A program made the position numbers and the translations under genes. DNA of 47,406 nucleotides from the NCBI GenBank assembly GCA_905236045.1, contig CAJOOG010000036.1, positions 1-47,406 on the forward strand, written 5' to 3'. The notes under the pieces were generated by a model, which made no database searches, was not told the origin of the DNA, and was given only the letters and a program-made list of their open reading frames with translations. This DNA is from an uncultured Denitrobacterium sp. Its GTDB lineage: Bacteria > Actinomycetota > Coriobacteriia > Coriobacteriales > Eggerthellaceae. Of this stretch, positions 25,022 to 33,883 are shown piece after piece (position 1 is the stretch's first letter; each line of letters starts with the position of its first letter).

Positions 25022-28000
25022 CTAGCGGGGCAGGGTCAGGCGGCTGATTATCTCCCCCATCGGCAGCACCTGGATGTTGCTGCTTGGCATCGACTTGAGG
25101 AAGGCCTTCCCGTAGCCCTTCGACACCAGGCGCTTGTCCGCCAGCACCAGGTTGCCGGTGTCCGTGGACTTCCGAATGAGCCTGCCTGCCGCTTGCCTGG
25201 TCTCCAGCACGGCCGTCGGCAGCGCATAGTGCGACCACGCCTGGGGATCCACCTGCTGCCGGGCCAAGGAAAGGGGGTCGGTCGGCCGGCTGAAGGGCAA
25301 CTTGGGGATAACTACCGTCTTGAGTGTGGAGCCGGGCGCATCGAAACCCTCCCAGAAGCTTTTAAGCGCGAACAGCGACAGGTGCTCGTCGGCTATGAAG
25401 TCGTCGCGCAGCCCCTTCACGCTTACGCCCCATTTCTGGCAGACCACGCGCAAGTCGTCGGTCTTCAAGGCAGGGCCGACCACGTCGTAGCACTTCTCCA
25501 TTTCGCGCCGGTTTGTGAAGAGGCTGAGGGTGCTGCCTCCCTGGGCGCGGTGTATGCCCACCAAAAACTCCGAGAGAGCCTCCAAATACCGCTTGTCGTT
25601 AGGCTCCGGCATGTCTTGCGCGACGTAGATGGTCATGTTGGCATCGAAGTCGTAGCTGCTGTCGAGCTTGCAAGTGCGCACGCTGGAATACTCGCTTTCG
25701 CCAAGGCCCAGGGACCTTACGAAGGAATCGAAGGTATCGGCGATGGCCATGGTCGCCGAGGTGAATACGATGCTGTGCGTACGCGCGTAGAGGGTCTCGT
25801 TCATGGTGGGACCCACGCTCATCATCTGTGCCGTAAGGGACTCCGACCCTTTGTAGCGGCCGGAGGGGCGGCGTATCAGGTGAGCCGAGTAGGCGTAGGC
25901 GTCGGTGTCGTGGAACAGAATGGTCTCGCAGGCGCTCAGCTGATCCTTCAGTCCGAGCGTCGCGCTCGCGAGCTCCCTCTGGAGCGCTGCGGCCTGCTTC
26001 ACGTCCTCCATGAGACAGATAAGCCCCCGAGAGGCGCCGATCAGCTTCTCCGCGGCGTCGCACATTTCGTGTGCGAGCCCCACCAGGCTCTCGAACTGCC
26101 GGCTTTCGCGCACCTCGTCGCTAATCCATACATCGACGATGTCGTAGTTCTTCGGCCCACGGCTGTTGTCGAAGGCGAGGAGATCGTGAATGTGCTCGCC
26201 AAAGGCACGCGCCGCCTCGCTGTAAACCTTGCCCGCACGCATCGCCTTGCCGCACAAAGCGAACACCAAGGTATCCCCGCACGAGAGCCCTTCTCCCGCC
26301 GCGGATTGCTCTTCGGGCGTCAACAGCTCCCGCACCTGCTCCTCGGTGGCCTCGACGTTACCCGTCAGAAGGCGCTCGGTGCGCATGAAGATGTTCCTGC
26401 TTGCGTCTGCGACGTCCACCTTCCGCAGCAGCCGGTCGATTTCACCGGCATCTATCGTGGTGCTGAAGGCATTTCGGGCTTCCGCTTCCGCCCCGTGGGC
26501 CTCGTCCACCACCCAGTAGCGGATCGGGGGAAGAAGCCCGCCTTCGGCGAGCGCATCGCAGAAGAGCAGGGTTTGGTTGGTCACGACGATATCCGCCCGT
26601 TCCGCCCTCAGGCGCGAAGCGTGGACGAAGCATTTCGTACCGAAGAAGGGACATTTGCGCCGCAGGCAATCGTGACTGGTAGTGGTTATCTCGTAGCGGG
26701 GCAGGGCCCGATAGTCGATTTTCAGCCCGTCGATATCGTCGTAGTCCGTTTGCTCGGCAAAAGAGAGCAACCCCGCCAATGCCGGCGCCCGGGAAACCTC
26801 TCCGTCTTGGGTCCGTTTGATTCCCGGGCCTTCTTGAAGGATGCGATCCACCTTCCGCAGGCAGGGGTAGTGGGCAAATCCCTTCAGGCTGCAATAATCC
26901 AGCCCTCCCACTTCATCGGCAAGAGCGGGGAGCTCGTGATTCACGAGCTGGTCGAGCAATGCGTTGGTCTTGGTCGCTATCCCCACGGAAATGCCATTGC
27001 GTTTGGCGGCGACAACCGCGGGAACCAGATATGCCATGGATTTCCCCACGCCGGTGCCCGCCTCGATAACCAGGTTCTCCGACGAGGAGAAAGCCTCGTT
27101 GACGCTTTGGGCCATAGCGACCTGCTCGTCGCGGGCTTCGAAATGGTCGTACATCTTGCCCACGACGCCATCGGGTGAAAACGCCTGACGGATTTCCTCG
27201 GTCGAGGCGAACTTCAACCCGCGCGAGGGATCGGCCGCCAAGTCCGCCGCGTCCGCCCGTGGAGCCGCGCCTATCTCGAATAGGTTGTTCTGGCGCATGC
27301 GCCGCAGGCTGAAGCGCGGCGAGGAAGGGTCCGCCATCTGTTTGAACACGTAAGACGTGGGCCAAACGTCTTCATCGGCCATAGCGGCGATTTCCTTCAC
27401 CAAGTCCGCGGGCATGGCCTCCACCGCAGCCAAAAGAATGCGGTATATGGCGCACAATGCCTCGACATCCGCATCGGCGCGATGCGTGGAGACGGGAGCA
27501 TCGAATGCCCTCACCAGATCGAGCAGACGATGGGATTTCAGGCGCGGCAGGGCGATGCGGGCCAAGTCGAGCGAGTCTATCCAAATATTGCTCTTCAGGG
27601 GCACGCCGGCAGCGATCTTAGTGCAGAAATGCCGGTCGAAATTGGCATTATGGGCCACCAGGTTGCTCTCTCCGACAAACTCGACCAGCTGCCTGACGGC
27701 CATAACCGGATTGGGCGCATCGGCTACATCCTCGTCGTGGATATTGGTCAGATGGGCTATGTCTTCGGGAATGGGCTTGCCGGGGTTCACGAATGTCACA
27801 AACCACTCGGTTATCTCGCCATGGCGCATACGGGCCGCAGCTATCTGGGTCAGCTGATCGTGCTTGAACGAGACCCCCGTGGTCTCTGTGTCGATGACCA
27901 CCACATCCTCGTCGAGCACGCCGAAATCGCCCTCGGCCGCACGCTTAAGACCGGCATAACGGTCGACGATGCATTGGGGGGTGCCTTCAATGATGTATTT

Positions 28001-28024
28001 ATAGAGCGCGTCCGTGAGAATCAA
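25022..28024 (-). CDS. dinG: DinG-family helicase with N-terminal DnaQ-like 3'-5' exonuclease
   Basis: A 1000-residue XPD/Rad3-related superfamily 2 DNA helicase with an N-terminal DEDDh exonuclease. Exonuclease motifs: VVIDTETTG (~42-50), VAHNANFDRHF and THRADADVEAL. Helicase motifs: EAGTGVGKS (Walker A, ~320-330), a Cys cluster for a probable 4Fe-4S site (YPCLRK, HDCLRRKCPFFGTKC), WVVDEAHGAEA (DEAH), VFTSATM, FWEGFDAPG and QAAGRLIR. This is the architecture of the Gram-positive DinG group. It is expected to act in DNA repair or in resolving R-loops and G4 structures. The start is a TTG at 28024 with GAAGGCAGG immediately upstream. A divergent orphan gene begins 76 bp away. Confidence 0.92.
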   Translation of the reverse strand: MILTDALYKYIIEGTPQCIVDRYAGLKRAAEGDFGVLDEDVVVIDTETTGVSFKHDQLTQIAAARMRHGEITEWFVTFVNPGKPIPEDIAHLTNIHDEDVADAPNPVMAVRQLVEFVGESNLVAHNANFDRHFCTKIAAGVPLKSNIWIDSLDLARIALPRLKSHRLLDLVRAFDAPVSTHRADADVEALCAIYRILLAAVEAMPADLVKEIAAMADEDVWPTSYVFKQMADPSSPRFSLRRMRQNNLFEIGAAPRADAADLAADPSRGLKFASTEEIRQAFSPDGVVGKMYDHFEARDEQVAMAQSVNEAFSSSENLVIEAGTGVGKSMAYLVPAVVAAKRNGISVGIATKTNALLDQLVNHELPALADEVGGLDYCSLKGFAHYPCLRKVDRILQEGPGIKRTQDGEVSRAPALAGLLSFAEQTDYDDIDGLKIDYRALPRYEITTTSHDCLRRKCPFFGTKCFVHASRLRAERADIVVTNQTLLFCDALAEGGLLPPIRYWVVDEAHGAEAEARNAFSTTIDAGEIDRLLRKVDVADASRNIFMRTERLLTGNVEATEEQVRELLTPEEQSAAGEGLSCGDTLVFALCGKAMRAGKVYSEAARAFGEHIHDLLAFDNSRGPKNYDIVDVWISDEVRESRQFESLVGLAHEMCDAAEKLIGASRGLICLMEDVKQAAALQRELASATLGLKDQLSACETILFHDTDAYAYSAHLIRRPSGRYKGSESLTAQMMSVGPTMNETLYARTHSIVFTSATMAIADTFDSFVRSLGLGESEYSSVRTCKLDSSYDFDANMTIYVAQDMPEPNDKRYLEALSEFLVGIHRAQGGSTLSLFTNRREMEKCYDVVGPALKTDDLRVVCQKWGVSVKGLRDDFIADEHLSLFALKSFWEGFDAPGSTLKTVVIPKLPFSRPTDPLSLARQQVDPQAWSHYALPTAVLETRQAAGRLIRKSTDTGNLVLADKRLVSKGYGKAFLKSMPSSNIQVLPMGEIISRLTLPR

Positions 28025-28100
28025 CCTGCCTTCAAACTCGAACAGCCTATCATGAAAGAAACCTCACAGACCATCGTGAAAACCCCCTCAAGGAGAAAAC

Positions 28101-28745
28101 ATGCCTACAACGCCTTACTACGGTGCCTATGCTCGCTTTTCCACCCCCGACAAGAAGGAGGGGTCGATGCTCATGGGGGCCGACAATCTCGTGGGGGACA
28201 TCTACGAAATAGAATACCGCGTCGAAAACGGCGATCAGGTGCCCTGGCTTCGAAACCGCTTCGGGAAAACCGTCGGGTTCGTGGAAGGAGAAGAGGCACA
28301 GGAACTCGTGCTTTGCCGGGCAAAAGGGTGGAAAACCTGCGCGGTCCTAGCTTCGGTCTTCTACTCCAGCCAGCCCGACCCGGGCATCTACTGGGGCGAG
28401 GTGGCTCTCGTGTGCTACCCGGAGTCGGAGGCCGAATCCCTCGATATCTTCGTCCAGGGCATCAGCAATATGCTCGCGGAGGGAAATCGCCCCACGGTGG
28501 ATCTGGGGCAGAAGGGCTACGACCAGGTGCTAGCAGCCAAGGGTGCCTGGTTGCCAACGACCACGCAGAAGAAATACGATCTCAAGCCCGGGCAAGCGCT
28601 GGTAAAGGACCATCGGAGCTTCAACGAGAACATGATCGAGCTCGCGCGCAAGAGGCACCCTGGCTGCATGGTTGTTGGCTGGGCCTTCATCATCACGCTG
28701 GTGCTCGGCGCCATTTGGCTCGTGAAGACGCTGCTGGGTTTCTAG
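28101..28745 (+). CDS. Uncharacterised tail-anchored membrane protein
   Basis: A 214-residue protein that I do not recognise. It has a soluble N-terminal ~185 residues with several aromatic beta-strand-like stretches (VLASVFYSSQPDPGIYWGEV), then a single C-terminal transmembrane helix (~191-213, VVGWAFIITLVLGAIWLVKTL) and no signal peptide, so it should be tail-anchored facing the cytoplasm. A short stretch (RNRFGKTVGFVEGEEAQEL) faintly recalls HIRAN-type domains, but this is weak. The start ATG 28101 has AAGGAG 5 nt upstream. It is divergent from dinG and convergent with ddl. A -10-like TATCAT lies at 28048-28053. Confidence 0.75.
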   Translation: MPTTPYYGAYARFSTPDKKEGSMLMGADNLVGDIYEIEYRVENGDQVPWLRNRFGKTVGFVEGEEAQELVLCRAKGWKTCAVLASVFYSSQPDPGIYWGEVALVCYPESEAESLDIFVQGISNMLAEGNRPTVDLGQKGYDQVLAAKGAWLPTTTQKKYDLKPGQALVKDHRSFNENMIELARKRHPGCMVVGWAFIITLVLGAIWLVKTLLGF

Positions 28746-28748
28746 GGC

Positions 28749-28766
28749 GCGGGGCGGCTGCTCCGC
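28749..28766. terminator. Small hairpin between convergent genes
   Basis: GCGGGGC (28749-28755) pairs with GCTCCGC (28760-28766), 7 bp with one G-U, 4-nt loop. It fills the 20-bp gap between the tail-anchored protein gene and ddl and overlaps the ddl stop codon by one base. Possible minimal bidirectional terminator. Confidence 0.35.
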
Positions 28767-29704
28767 TACTCCAAAGCCAGCTCTATCAGCTCCGTGCACA
28801 GCTGGGGAAAACTCTTGCCTGCTGCGCGGCCGGCCTCGGGCAGAAGGCTCGTCTCCGTCATGCCGGGGATGGTGTTCGTCTCCAGCACCCAGCAGATGCC
28901 CTTTCCATCCAGAATCATGTCTGTGCGCGACATCCCTCTGCATGAAAGGGCTTTATGGGCGGCGACGGCGGCTTGCTGCGCTCGCGACGTCTGCTCTTCG
29001 GTCAACGGGGCTGGGCAAAGGTGCTTCGATCCACCTGCCGCGTATTTCGATTCAAAATCGTAGAATTCCCCCAGCTGGGGAATAATCTGGATAACCGGCA
29101 GCGCCTGGGGCTCCTCGTTTCCCAAAACGGCCACGGTCAGCTCGGTGCCCTCCACGAAGGACTCGAAAACAACTTCCTCGTCGATGGCGAATGCCTTTTC
29201 GGCCGCCTCGGCTATCTCTTCGCCACCTTCGCAAATGGAGACGCCGAGTGCGCTTCCCTCGGTGCCGGGCTTTACGACGACATGGCCTCCCAAGGATTCC
29301 ATAATGGCATCCACATCCACCTGTTCCCCTCTGAAAAGGGTCGAGGATTGCGGCGTGGCAATACCCCCCTCCCGGTAAAACACCTTTGCCTTGGCTTTAT
29401 CCATCGCCGTGGCGCTCGACCACACCCCCGAGCCGGTATAGGGCAACGCAATCGTTTCGAGCAACCCCTGGATGGAACCGTCCTCGCCGCCTCTGCCGTG
29501 CAAGCAGAGGAAGGCTATGTCGAAGTCCCCTTCCAGAAGCGCCGCCAAATCCCCTCTCTGCGCAGGATCCAATTGCGTATAGGAAAACCCGGCTTGCGCA
29601 AGTGCATCCCCGGCGCCCTTGGCCGAAGCAAGGGATATTTCCCTCTCTCCACTCGTTCCTCCGGCCAACAGAGCCACTTTCACCTGCGAGGGGACGATAG
29701 ACAT
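28766..29704 (-). CDS. ddl: D-alanine--D-alanine ligase
   Basis: A 312-residue ATP-grasp enzyme making D-Ala-D-Ala for peptidoglycan. Seen are LLAGGTSGEREISLASA at the N-terminus, LHGRGGEDGSIQGLLE, the ATP-grasp run VVVKPGTEGSALGVS, FVEGTELTVAVLGN and the C-terminal metal and substrate segment VLETNTIPGMTETSLLP. The start is ATG 29704, with AGAAGGG upstream; two earlier in-frame starts lack a good ribosome site. It stands alone, divergent from rlmN, and their promoters must overlap in the 75-bp gap. No mur or fts genes adjoin. Confidence 0.95.
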   Translation of the reverse strand: MSIVPSQVKVALLAGGTSGEREISLASAKGAGDALAQAGFSYTQLDPAQRGDLAALLEGDFDIAFLCLHGRGGEDGSIQGLLETIALPYTGSGVWSSATAMDKAKAKVFYREGGIATPQSSTLFRGEQVDVDAIMESLGGHVVVKPGTEGSALGVSICEGGEEIAEAAEKAFAIDEEVVFESFVEGTELTVAVLGNEEPQALPVIQIIPQLGEFYDFESKYAAGGSKHLCPAPLTEEQTSRAQQAAVAAHKALSCRGMSRTDMILDGKGICWVLETNTIPGMTETSLLPEAGRAAGKSFPQLCTELIELALE

Positions 29705-29742
29705 ACACCCTTCTTTCTTCATCGTGAATGCTTTCCCGAAGT

Positions 29743-29772
29743 TTATCAAAGCGCCGTCGCATTTCCTATAAT
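29743..29772 (+). promoter_or_regulatory. rlmN promoter giving a leaderless mRNA
   Basis: TTATCA (29743-29748) and a perfect TATAAT (29767-29772) are 18 bp apart. The rlmN ATG begins only 8 nt after the last base of the -10, at or within a base or two of the expected transcription start, and there is no Shine-Dalgarno sequence. Confidence 0.65.
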
Positions 29773-29779
29773 ACGTGTC

Positions 29780-30826
29780 ATGACCACACCGCTTAACAAC
29801 CTATCTCTCGAAGAGTTCGCTCCGTTGATGAAGGAGCTCGATCAACCGCGTTTCCGGGCAAAGCAGCTCATCCAATGGATTTACGGCAAGGGGGAAACTT
29901 CCTTTGATCGGATGACCAATCTGCCGTCCTCGCTTCGAAGCAAGCTCGCCGAGACGTCACCCTTGGATATCCCAGAGGTGGTGGAGCGGCGCGTCTCTCG
30001 CGACGGCTCGCGAAAATACGTGCTGAAGTTCGCAGACGGCGCGCTGACGGAAACAGTGGGCATACCTTCACGCGATTCCAACAAGCAAGGCGAGGCACGG
30101 CGGTTGAGCGTGTGTTTCTCCACCCAGGTGGGGTGCTCCATGGCTTGCGCGTTTTGCGCCACGGGCAAAGAGGGATTCACGCGCAACCTCCTCCCCGGCG
30201 AGATAGTCCAGCAGGTTCTCTGCGTGCAGCGGGATTTCGATTCGAGAGTCTCCAATGCGGTCGCCATGGGGCAAGGCGAACCCTTCTTGAATTACGACAA
30301 CCTCATAGCCGCCCTGCATATCCTCAACGATCCGCAGGGGCTCAATATCGGAGCGAGACACATTACCGTTTCCACCTGCGGAATACCCTCCGGCATCGCT
30401 GCGTTTGCCCGGGAACCGGAGCAATTCACCCTCGCCCTTTCCCTCCATTCGGCAGTGCAGGAAACCCGCGACCTGCTGATGCCGCGCGTCGCAGGCGAAA
30501 ATTGCGAGGCGCTGAGGGCCGATTTGAGGACCTATTACGAGGTCTGTGGACGGAGAGTAAGCCTGGAATACCTGCTCATCTCCAAGCTGAACGATACCGA
30601 CAAACACCTCGATGCCCTCATCTCCTTCTGCAGGGGGCTGCACGTGCATATTAATCTGCTCCCTTTGAACGATGTGGAAGGAAGCTCCTTCAAACCGAGC
30701 GACTCGCGCACGGTGAATAGATGGATGGAGCGACTTGCGCGGGCGGGGGTGGAGACCAGCCTGCGAGATTCGCGGGGGTCCGATATCGATGGGGCCTGCG
30801 GGCAGCTGAAAAGCACGCTGAATTGA
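29780..30826 (+). CDS. rlmN: Dual-specificity rRNA/tRNA adenine-C2 methyltransferase
   Basis: A 348-residue radical-SAM enzyme that methylates C2 of A2503 in 23S rRNA and of A37 in some tRNAs. The 4Fe-4S cluster motif is CSMACAFC (Cys119, Cys123, Cys126); MGQGEPFLNYDN follows; Cys340 in DIDGACGQL is the second methyl-transfer cysteine. The N-terminal RFRAKQLIQWIYGKGETSFDRMTNLP is typical of the family and supports the start at ATG 29780. The frame is open far upstream, but that part overlaps ddl antisense. With the -10 box so close, the mRNA is probably leaderless. Confidence 0.95.
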   Translation: MTTPLNNLSLEEFAPLMKELDQPRFRAKQLIQWIYGKGETSFDRMTNLPSSLRSKLAETSPLDIPEVVERRVSRDGSRKYVLKFADGALTETVGIPSRDSNKQGEARRLSVCFSTQVGCSMACAFCATGKEGFTRNLLPGEIVQQVLCVQRDFDSRVSNAVAMGQGEPFLNYDNLIAALHILNDPQGLNIGARHITVSTCGIPSGIAAFAREPEQFTLALSLHSAVQETRDLLMPRVAGENCEALRADLRTYYEVCGRRVSLEYLLISKLNDTDKHLDALISFCRGLHVHINLLPLNDVEGSSFKPSDSRTVNRWMERLARAGVETSLRDSRGSDIDGACGQLKSTLN

Positions 30827-30827
30827 A

Positions 30828-30849
30828 GAAGGCGCCGCGGGGCGCCTTC
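30828..30849. terminator. Bidirectional terminator between rlmN and parB
   Basis: GAAGGCGCC (30828-30836) pairs perfectly with GGCGCCTTC (30841-30849) with a 4-nt loop, centred in the 27-bp gap between the convergent rlmN and parB stop codons. The minus-strand side is followed by TTCAATT. Confidence 0.7.
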
Positions 30850-30853
30850 CGTG

Positions 30854-32065
30854 TCAGTTGCTCATGAGCTCGAAGATTCTCTGCAATTCGTCTTCGTCGG
30901 CGAACTCGATCTCTATCTTGTTCTTACCGCGAACGGTTTTGATGCTCACCTTCGTGTTGAGGCGCTTCCGGAGCTTCCTCGCGCATTTCTTGAACGAGGC
31001 GGGGGCGGGGGTGCGCTTCTTCGCGTTCTCGTTGTTTTGCGCCTGCCCGGCATAAAGGCGTGCGAGCGACTCCGCTTCCCTCACGGAAAGCTTCTCGTCG
31101 CGAAGCTTCTCCGTCAGTTTCTGACGCACCGCCGCAGAGGGGATGGAGAGGATGGCGCGAGCATGCCCCGCCGTGATCTTCTCCTCGTAGAGAAGCTGCT
31201 GGGCATCCTCGGGCAAGTCCAGAAGACGCAGGGCATTGGCAATAGTGGAGCGGCCCTTCGATACCGCCTGGGCAACATCGGATTGAGTCATCCCCTTGCG
31301 CTCCATCAGACGCTTGTAGCCGTAAGCCTCTTCGATGGGATTCAAGTCGGTACGCTGAATGTTCTCGATGAGCGCGAGCTCGAGGGCCTTGTCGTCTTCG
31401 ACATCCTTCAGACGGATGGGAATGGTATTCACACCGGCCTTTTTACACGCCTGCCAACGGCGCTCGCCGGCGATGATCTGATAGTTGTCGCCGTCTTTGC
31501 GCACGAGAATGGGTTGGAGCAGCCCGTCTCTTTCGATGGAGGCGGCAAGCTCTTCGATTTCCATCTCCTTGAAGTTCGTTCGCGGCTGATTCGGATTCGG
31601 GAAGACTTTGTCTATCTCCACTTCGTCTGTCGCCTTCTCCACCCTCTTCTCGCGGACGATTACCTCCTTGATGGTGGCATGATCGTCCTCTTCGATATAG
31701 GGAGCGGGTTTTGCGACATCACCCCGCATCTCCGCTTCGCGCATGGCGCTTTCCGCACGGGAGATGGGTTGCTCGGGTTTCTGGGCCATCGGCTCTTTGG
31801 CCGGGCGCTTCTTCACCTGAGCGGCGACGGCAGCCTCTTCTGTTACGGTCGTGGTCGGCTCTACCCGCTTCGGAGAGGGCTCTTCCTCCTTCGCCTCTTG
31901 TACAGGAGCGCTGTCCTGCTTCCTGGGGGTAGGCTTCTGCTCGGGGGCCTCTTTCTTTTTCGCAGGTTTCTCCGGCTCGGCCGGGCTCTGTCCCAATTCG
32001 CTCTTGCTTTCCCCGAGAAGGGAGTTTAAACCTCTCCCCAGACCGCTTCTCTTTGGCTTAGCCAC
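30854..32065 (-). CDS. parB: Chromosome-partitioning protein ParB (parS-binding CTPase)
   Basis: A 403-residue ParB. The N-terminal RSGLGRGLNSLLG helix, which contacts ParA, is followed by an unusually long charged and Pro/Glu/Lys-rich linker (~20-145). The CTP-binding domain has FPNPNQPRTNF, GERRWQA (200-206) and ENIQR (234-238). A helix-turn-helix for parS is at ~258-285 (MTQSDVAQAVSKGRSTIAN), and a basic C-terminal dimerisation domain ends the protein. The start is a GTG at 32065, overlapping the parA stop by 8 nt, with GGAAG upstream, so it is translationally coupled to parA. Three perfect parS sites lie in the window. Confidence 0.96.
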   Translation of the reverse strand: MAKPKRSGLGRGLNSLLGESKSELGQSPAEPEKPAKKKEAPEQKPTPRKQDSAPVQEAKEEEPSPKRVEPTTTVTEEAAVAAQVKKRPAKEPMAQKPEQPISRAESAMREAEMRGDVAKPAPYIEEDDHATIKEVIVREKRVEKATDEVEIDKVFPNPNQPRTNFKEMEIEELAASIERDGLLQPILVRKDGDNYQIIAGERRWQACKKAGVNTIPIRLKDVEDDKALELALIENIQRTDLNPIEEAYGYKRLMERKGMTQSDVAQAVSKGRSTIANALRLLDLPEDAQQLLYEEKITAGHARAILSIPSAAVRQKLTEKLRDEKLSVREAESLARLYAGQAQNNENAKKRTPAPASFKKCARKLRKRLNTKVSIKTVRGKNKIEIEFADEDELQRIFELMSN

Positions 32066-33077
32066 GGGCTATCACTTCCTTTGCCATATTCAAATAGGCC
32101 TCGGCACCGCGGCCTTTAGGGTCGTATTCCGTTATGGGAAGCCCGTAACTCGGAGCCTCCGAGAGTTTCACCGTGCGGGGAACCATCGTCTCGAAAACGG
32201 CCTTGCCGAAATAACGGCGCACTTCCTCCGCCACCTGACGTGAGAGCGTTGTGCGACCATCGTACATAGTCAAGAGGACGCCATAGATATCAAGCGCCGG
32301 ATTGAGGAGACTTTTGACACGTTTCATCGAATCAAGAAGTTTTGTCACACCCTCCAAGGCATAGAACTCGCACTGGATGGGGATGAGTAGCTTATCCGAT
32401 GCCACCAAGGCATTCACGGTAAGCAAACCCAGGGAGGGCGGACAATCGATGAAAATATAGTCGTACTTTCCTCGAAGCGACCCCAAAGCCATCTTCAGAC
32501 GGTTTTCGCGGGCTATTTCATTGACGAGCTCCACCTCGGCGCCGGCCAGATTGATGGTGGCGGGCAAGACGTCGAGTCCTTCGCACACATCCGGGACGAT
32601 TGCCTCCTCGACAGATAAATCGGAAAGAAGCACATCGTAGATATCACTCTCGAGTTCTCCCTTATCTATACCTAAACCACTCGTCGCGTTACCCTGGGGG
32701 TCGAGATCTACCAGAAGTGCGGCCTTGTTCATCGTACCGAGGGCCGCGGCGAGGTTCACTGCCGTGGTGGATTTGCCCACCCCGCCCTTCTGGTTGATGA
32801 TTCCGATTATCTGGGTGGTGCCGATGGTATGAGTGACCGGCTTCTTGTCAGCCATCGTCTTCAGGGGTTTTCTATCGGAGAGTGTTTCCTCGGACTCTTC
32901 CTGATATGCGGACCCTTCTCGCGAATCAGGCTCATCTTCAGCGAAATCGTTATCGGGCTGATCCATCTCCACGGTCTCAACCTCTGATTCCAGTAGGGTA
33001 GCCTCGTTTTCGTTTTCCTCGTTGACAGCCTCTTCGTCCGTTTTGTTATTGCGTTTTAAACTATCAAACCATCCCAA
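32058..33077 (-). CDS. parA: Chromosome-partitioning ATPase ParA (Soj) with acidic N-terminal extension
   Basis: A 339-residue deviant-Walker ATPase: KGGVGKST (97-104), DLDPQGNAT and IDCPPSLG. The conserved fold begins near residue 85. Before it are ~75 residues starting with an amphipathic-looking LGWFDSLKR and continuing as a Glu/Asp-rich disordered stretch. The start is a TTG at 33077 because AAAGGAG lies 6 nt upstream; an internal ATG (32855) would give a canonical-length ParA but has only a weak ribosome site. It is coupled to parB. A parS site lies 50 bp upstream, in the promoter region, suggesting ParB-dependent autoregulation (inference). Confidence 0.93.
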   Translation of the reverse strand: MGWFDSLKRNNKTDEEAVNEENENEATLLESEVETVEMDQPDNDFAEDEPDSREGSAYQEESEETLSDRKPLKTMADKKPVTHTIGTTQIIGIINQKGGVGKSTTAVNLAAALGTMNKAALLVDLDPQGNATSGLGIDKGELESDIYDVLLSDLSVEEAIVPDVCEGLDVLPATINLAGAEVELVNEIARENRLKMALGSLRGKYDYIFIDCPPSLGLLTVNALVASDKLLIPIQCEFYALEGVTKLLDSMKRVKSLLNPALDIYGVLLTMYDGRTTLSRQVAEEVRRYFGKAVFETMVPRTVKLSEAPSYGLPITEYDPKGRGAEAYLNMAKEVIARG

Positions 33078-33127
33078 CGAAAGCTCCTTTCTCGTGGTTG
33101 CACGGGAGATTATACCCACTCTCCGAG

Positions 33128-33143
33128 TGTTTCACGTGAAACA
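33128..33143. promoter_or_regulatory. parS: parS centromere site, copy 2
   Basis: Perfect TGTTTCACGTGAAACA, extended by GAG/CTC on either side to a 22-bp palindrome. It lies between rsmG and parA, upstream of the parA start, about 4.4 kb left of the origin region. Confidence 0.96.
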
Positions 33144-33190
33144 CTCAGCAAGAAGCTCAATTTTCGTTTGGATGCGCAGAGGCGAGCATA

Positions 33191-33853
33191 CTACTTATAA
33201 GGCCGTTTTTGCGCCATTCCCACGCGTCGTGGGAGCATAACCTGCGGTTCCGCTACCTTCTCGAAGACGACGATGCTCCTTCTGGTCTTCCCGTCGCTGA
33301 GGGTGCAATTACGCACGGAGATGAATTTCATCCCCAATTTTTCCTGCAACCCCTTGGCTACATCGAGCTCCTCTTGGCAAGCAGCGCTCTTATACGCCAC
33401 CAATCTGCCACCCTGCTGCAGGAGAGGGGAGGCTAATTCCATAAGTGAATTCAGGGCGGTAAGAGCGCGAGCGGTAACGGCTGCGAAGGATTCGGGTTGC
33501 TCGAGGGCGAGTTCTTCAATTCGTCCGTTGTAGGTTTTAACTTCCGAATCGATACCCAGCTTCTTCAAAACATCGTCGAGAACCCTGATTTTCTTCCCCA
33601 CGCTTTCCACTAGAAGGAAAGGACGCCCCGTTTCCAAGTAGAGCGGAATACCGGGAAAACCTGCACCGGACCCTAAATCCGCCGACCTCCCTGCAGGTGC
33701 ATCGTCTAATTCGGCCGCTCCCACGAGAGAATCCTCTAAATGAAGGAGCATCGCCGAATCCCAGGAATCGATACGCGTGAGATTTGTCATCTTATTCGCT
33801 TCTACAATCAGCCGCACATGCTCTTCCTGGAGGCGCCTTGTCTTTTCGTCCAT
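33191..33853 (-). CDS. rsmG: 16S rRNA (guanine527-N7)-methyltransferase
   Basis: A 220-residue class I SAM methyltransferase that modifies G527 of 16S rRNA. The SAM site is ADLGSGAGFPGIPL; VESVGKKIRVLDDV and VTARALTALNSLMELASPLL are also typical of the family. The start ATG 33853 has GGAGGGAAG upstream. It precedes parA by 113 bp, with parS in the gap, in the classic jag-rsmG-parA-parB order. A strong terminator separates it from jag, so it probably has its own promoter. Confidence 0.95.
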   Translation of the reverse strand: MDEKTRRLQEEHVRLIVEANKMTNLTRIDSWDSAMLLHLEDSLVGAAELDDAPAGRSADLGSGAGFPGIPLYLETGRPFLLVESVGKKIRVLDDVLKKLGIDSEVKTYNGRIEELALEQPESFAAVTARALTALNSLMELASPLLQQGGRLVAYKSAACQEELDVAKGLQEKLGMKFISVRNCTLSDGKTRRSIVVFEKVAEPQVMLPRRVGMAQKRPYK

Positions 33854-33883
33854 ATTTCTTCCCTCCACACGCTTCCCCTCTCT

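Noticed and set aside
24782-27178. 798-codon plus-strand frame opposite dinG
   Set aside because: Antisense shadow; dinG motifs are complete on the minus strand.
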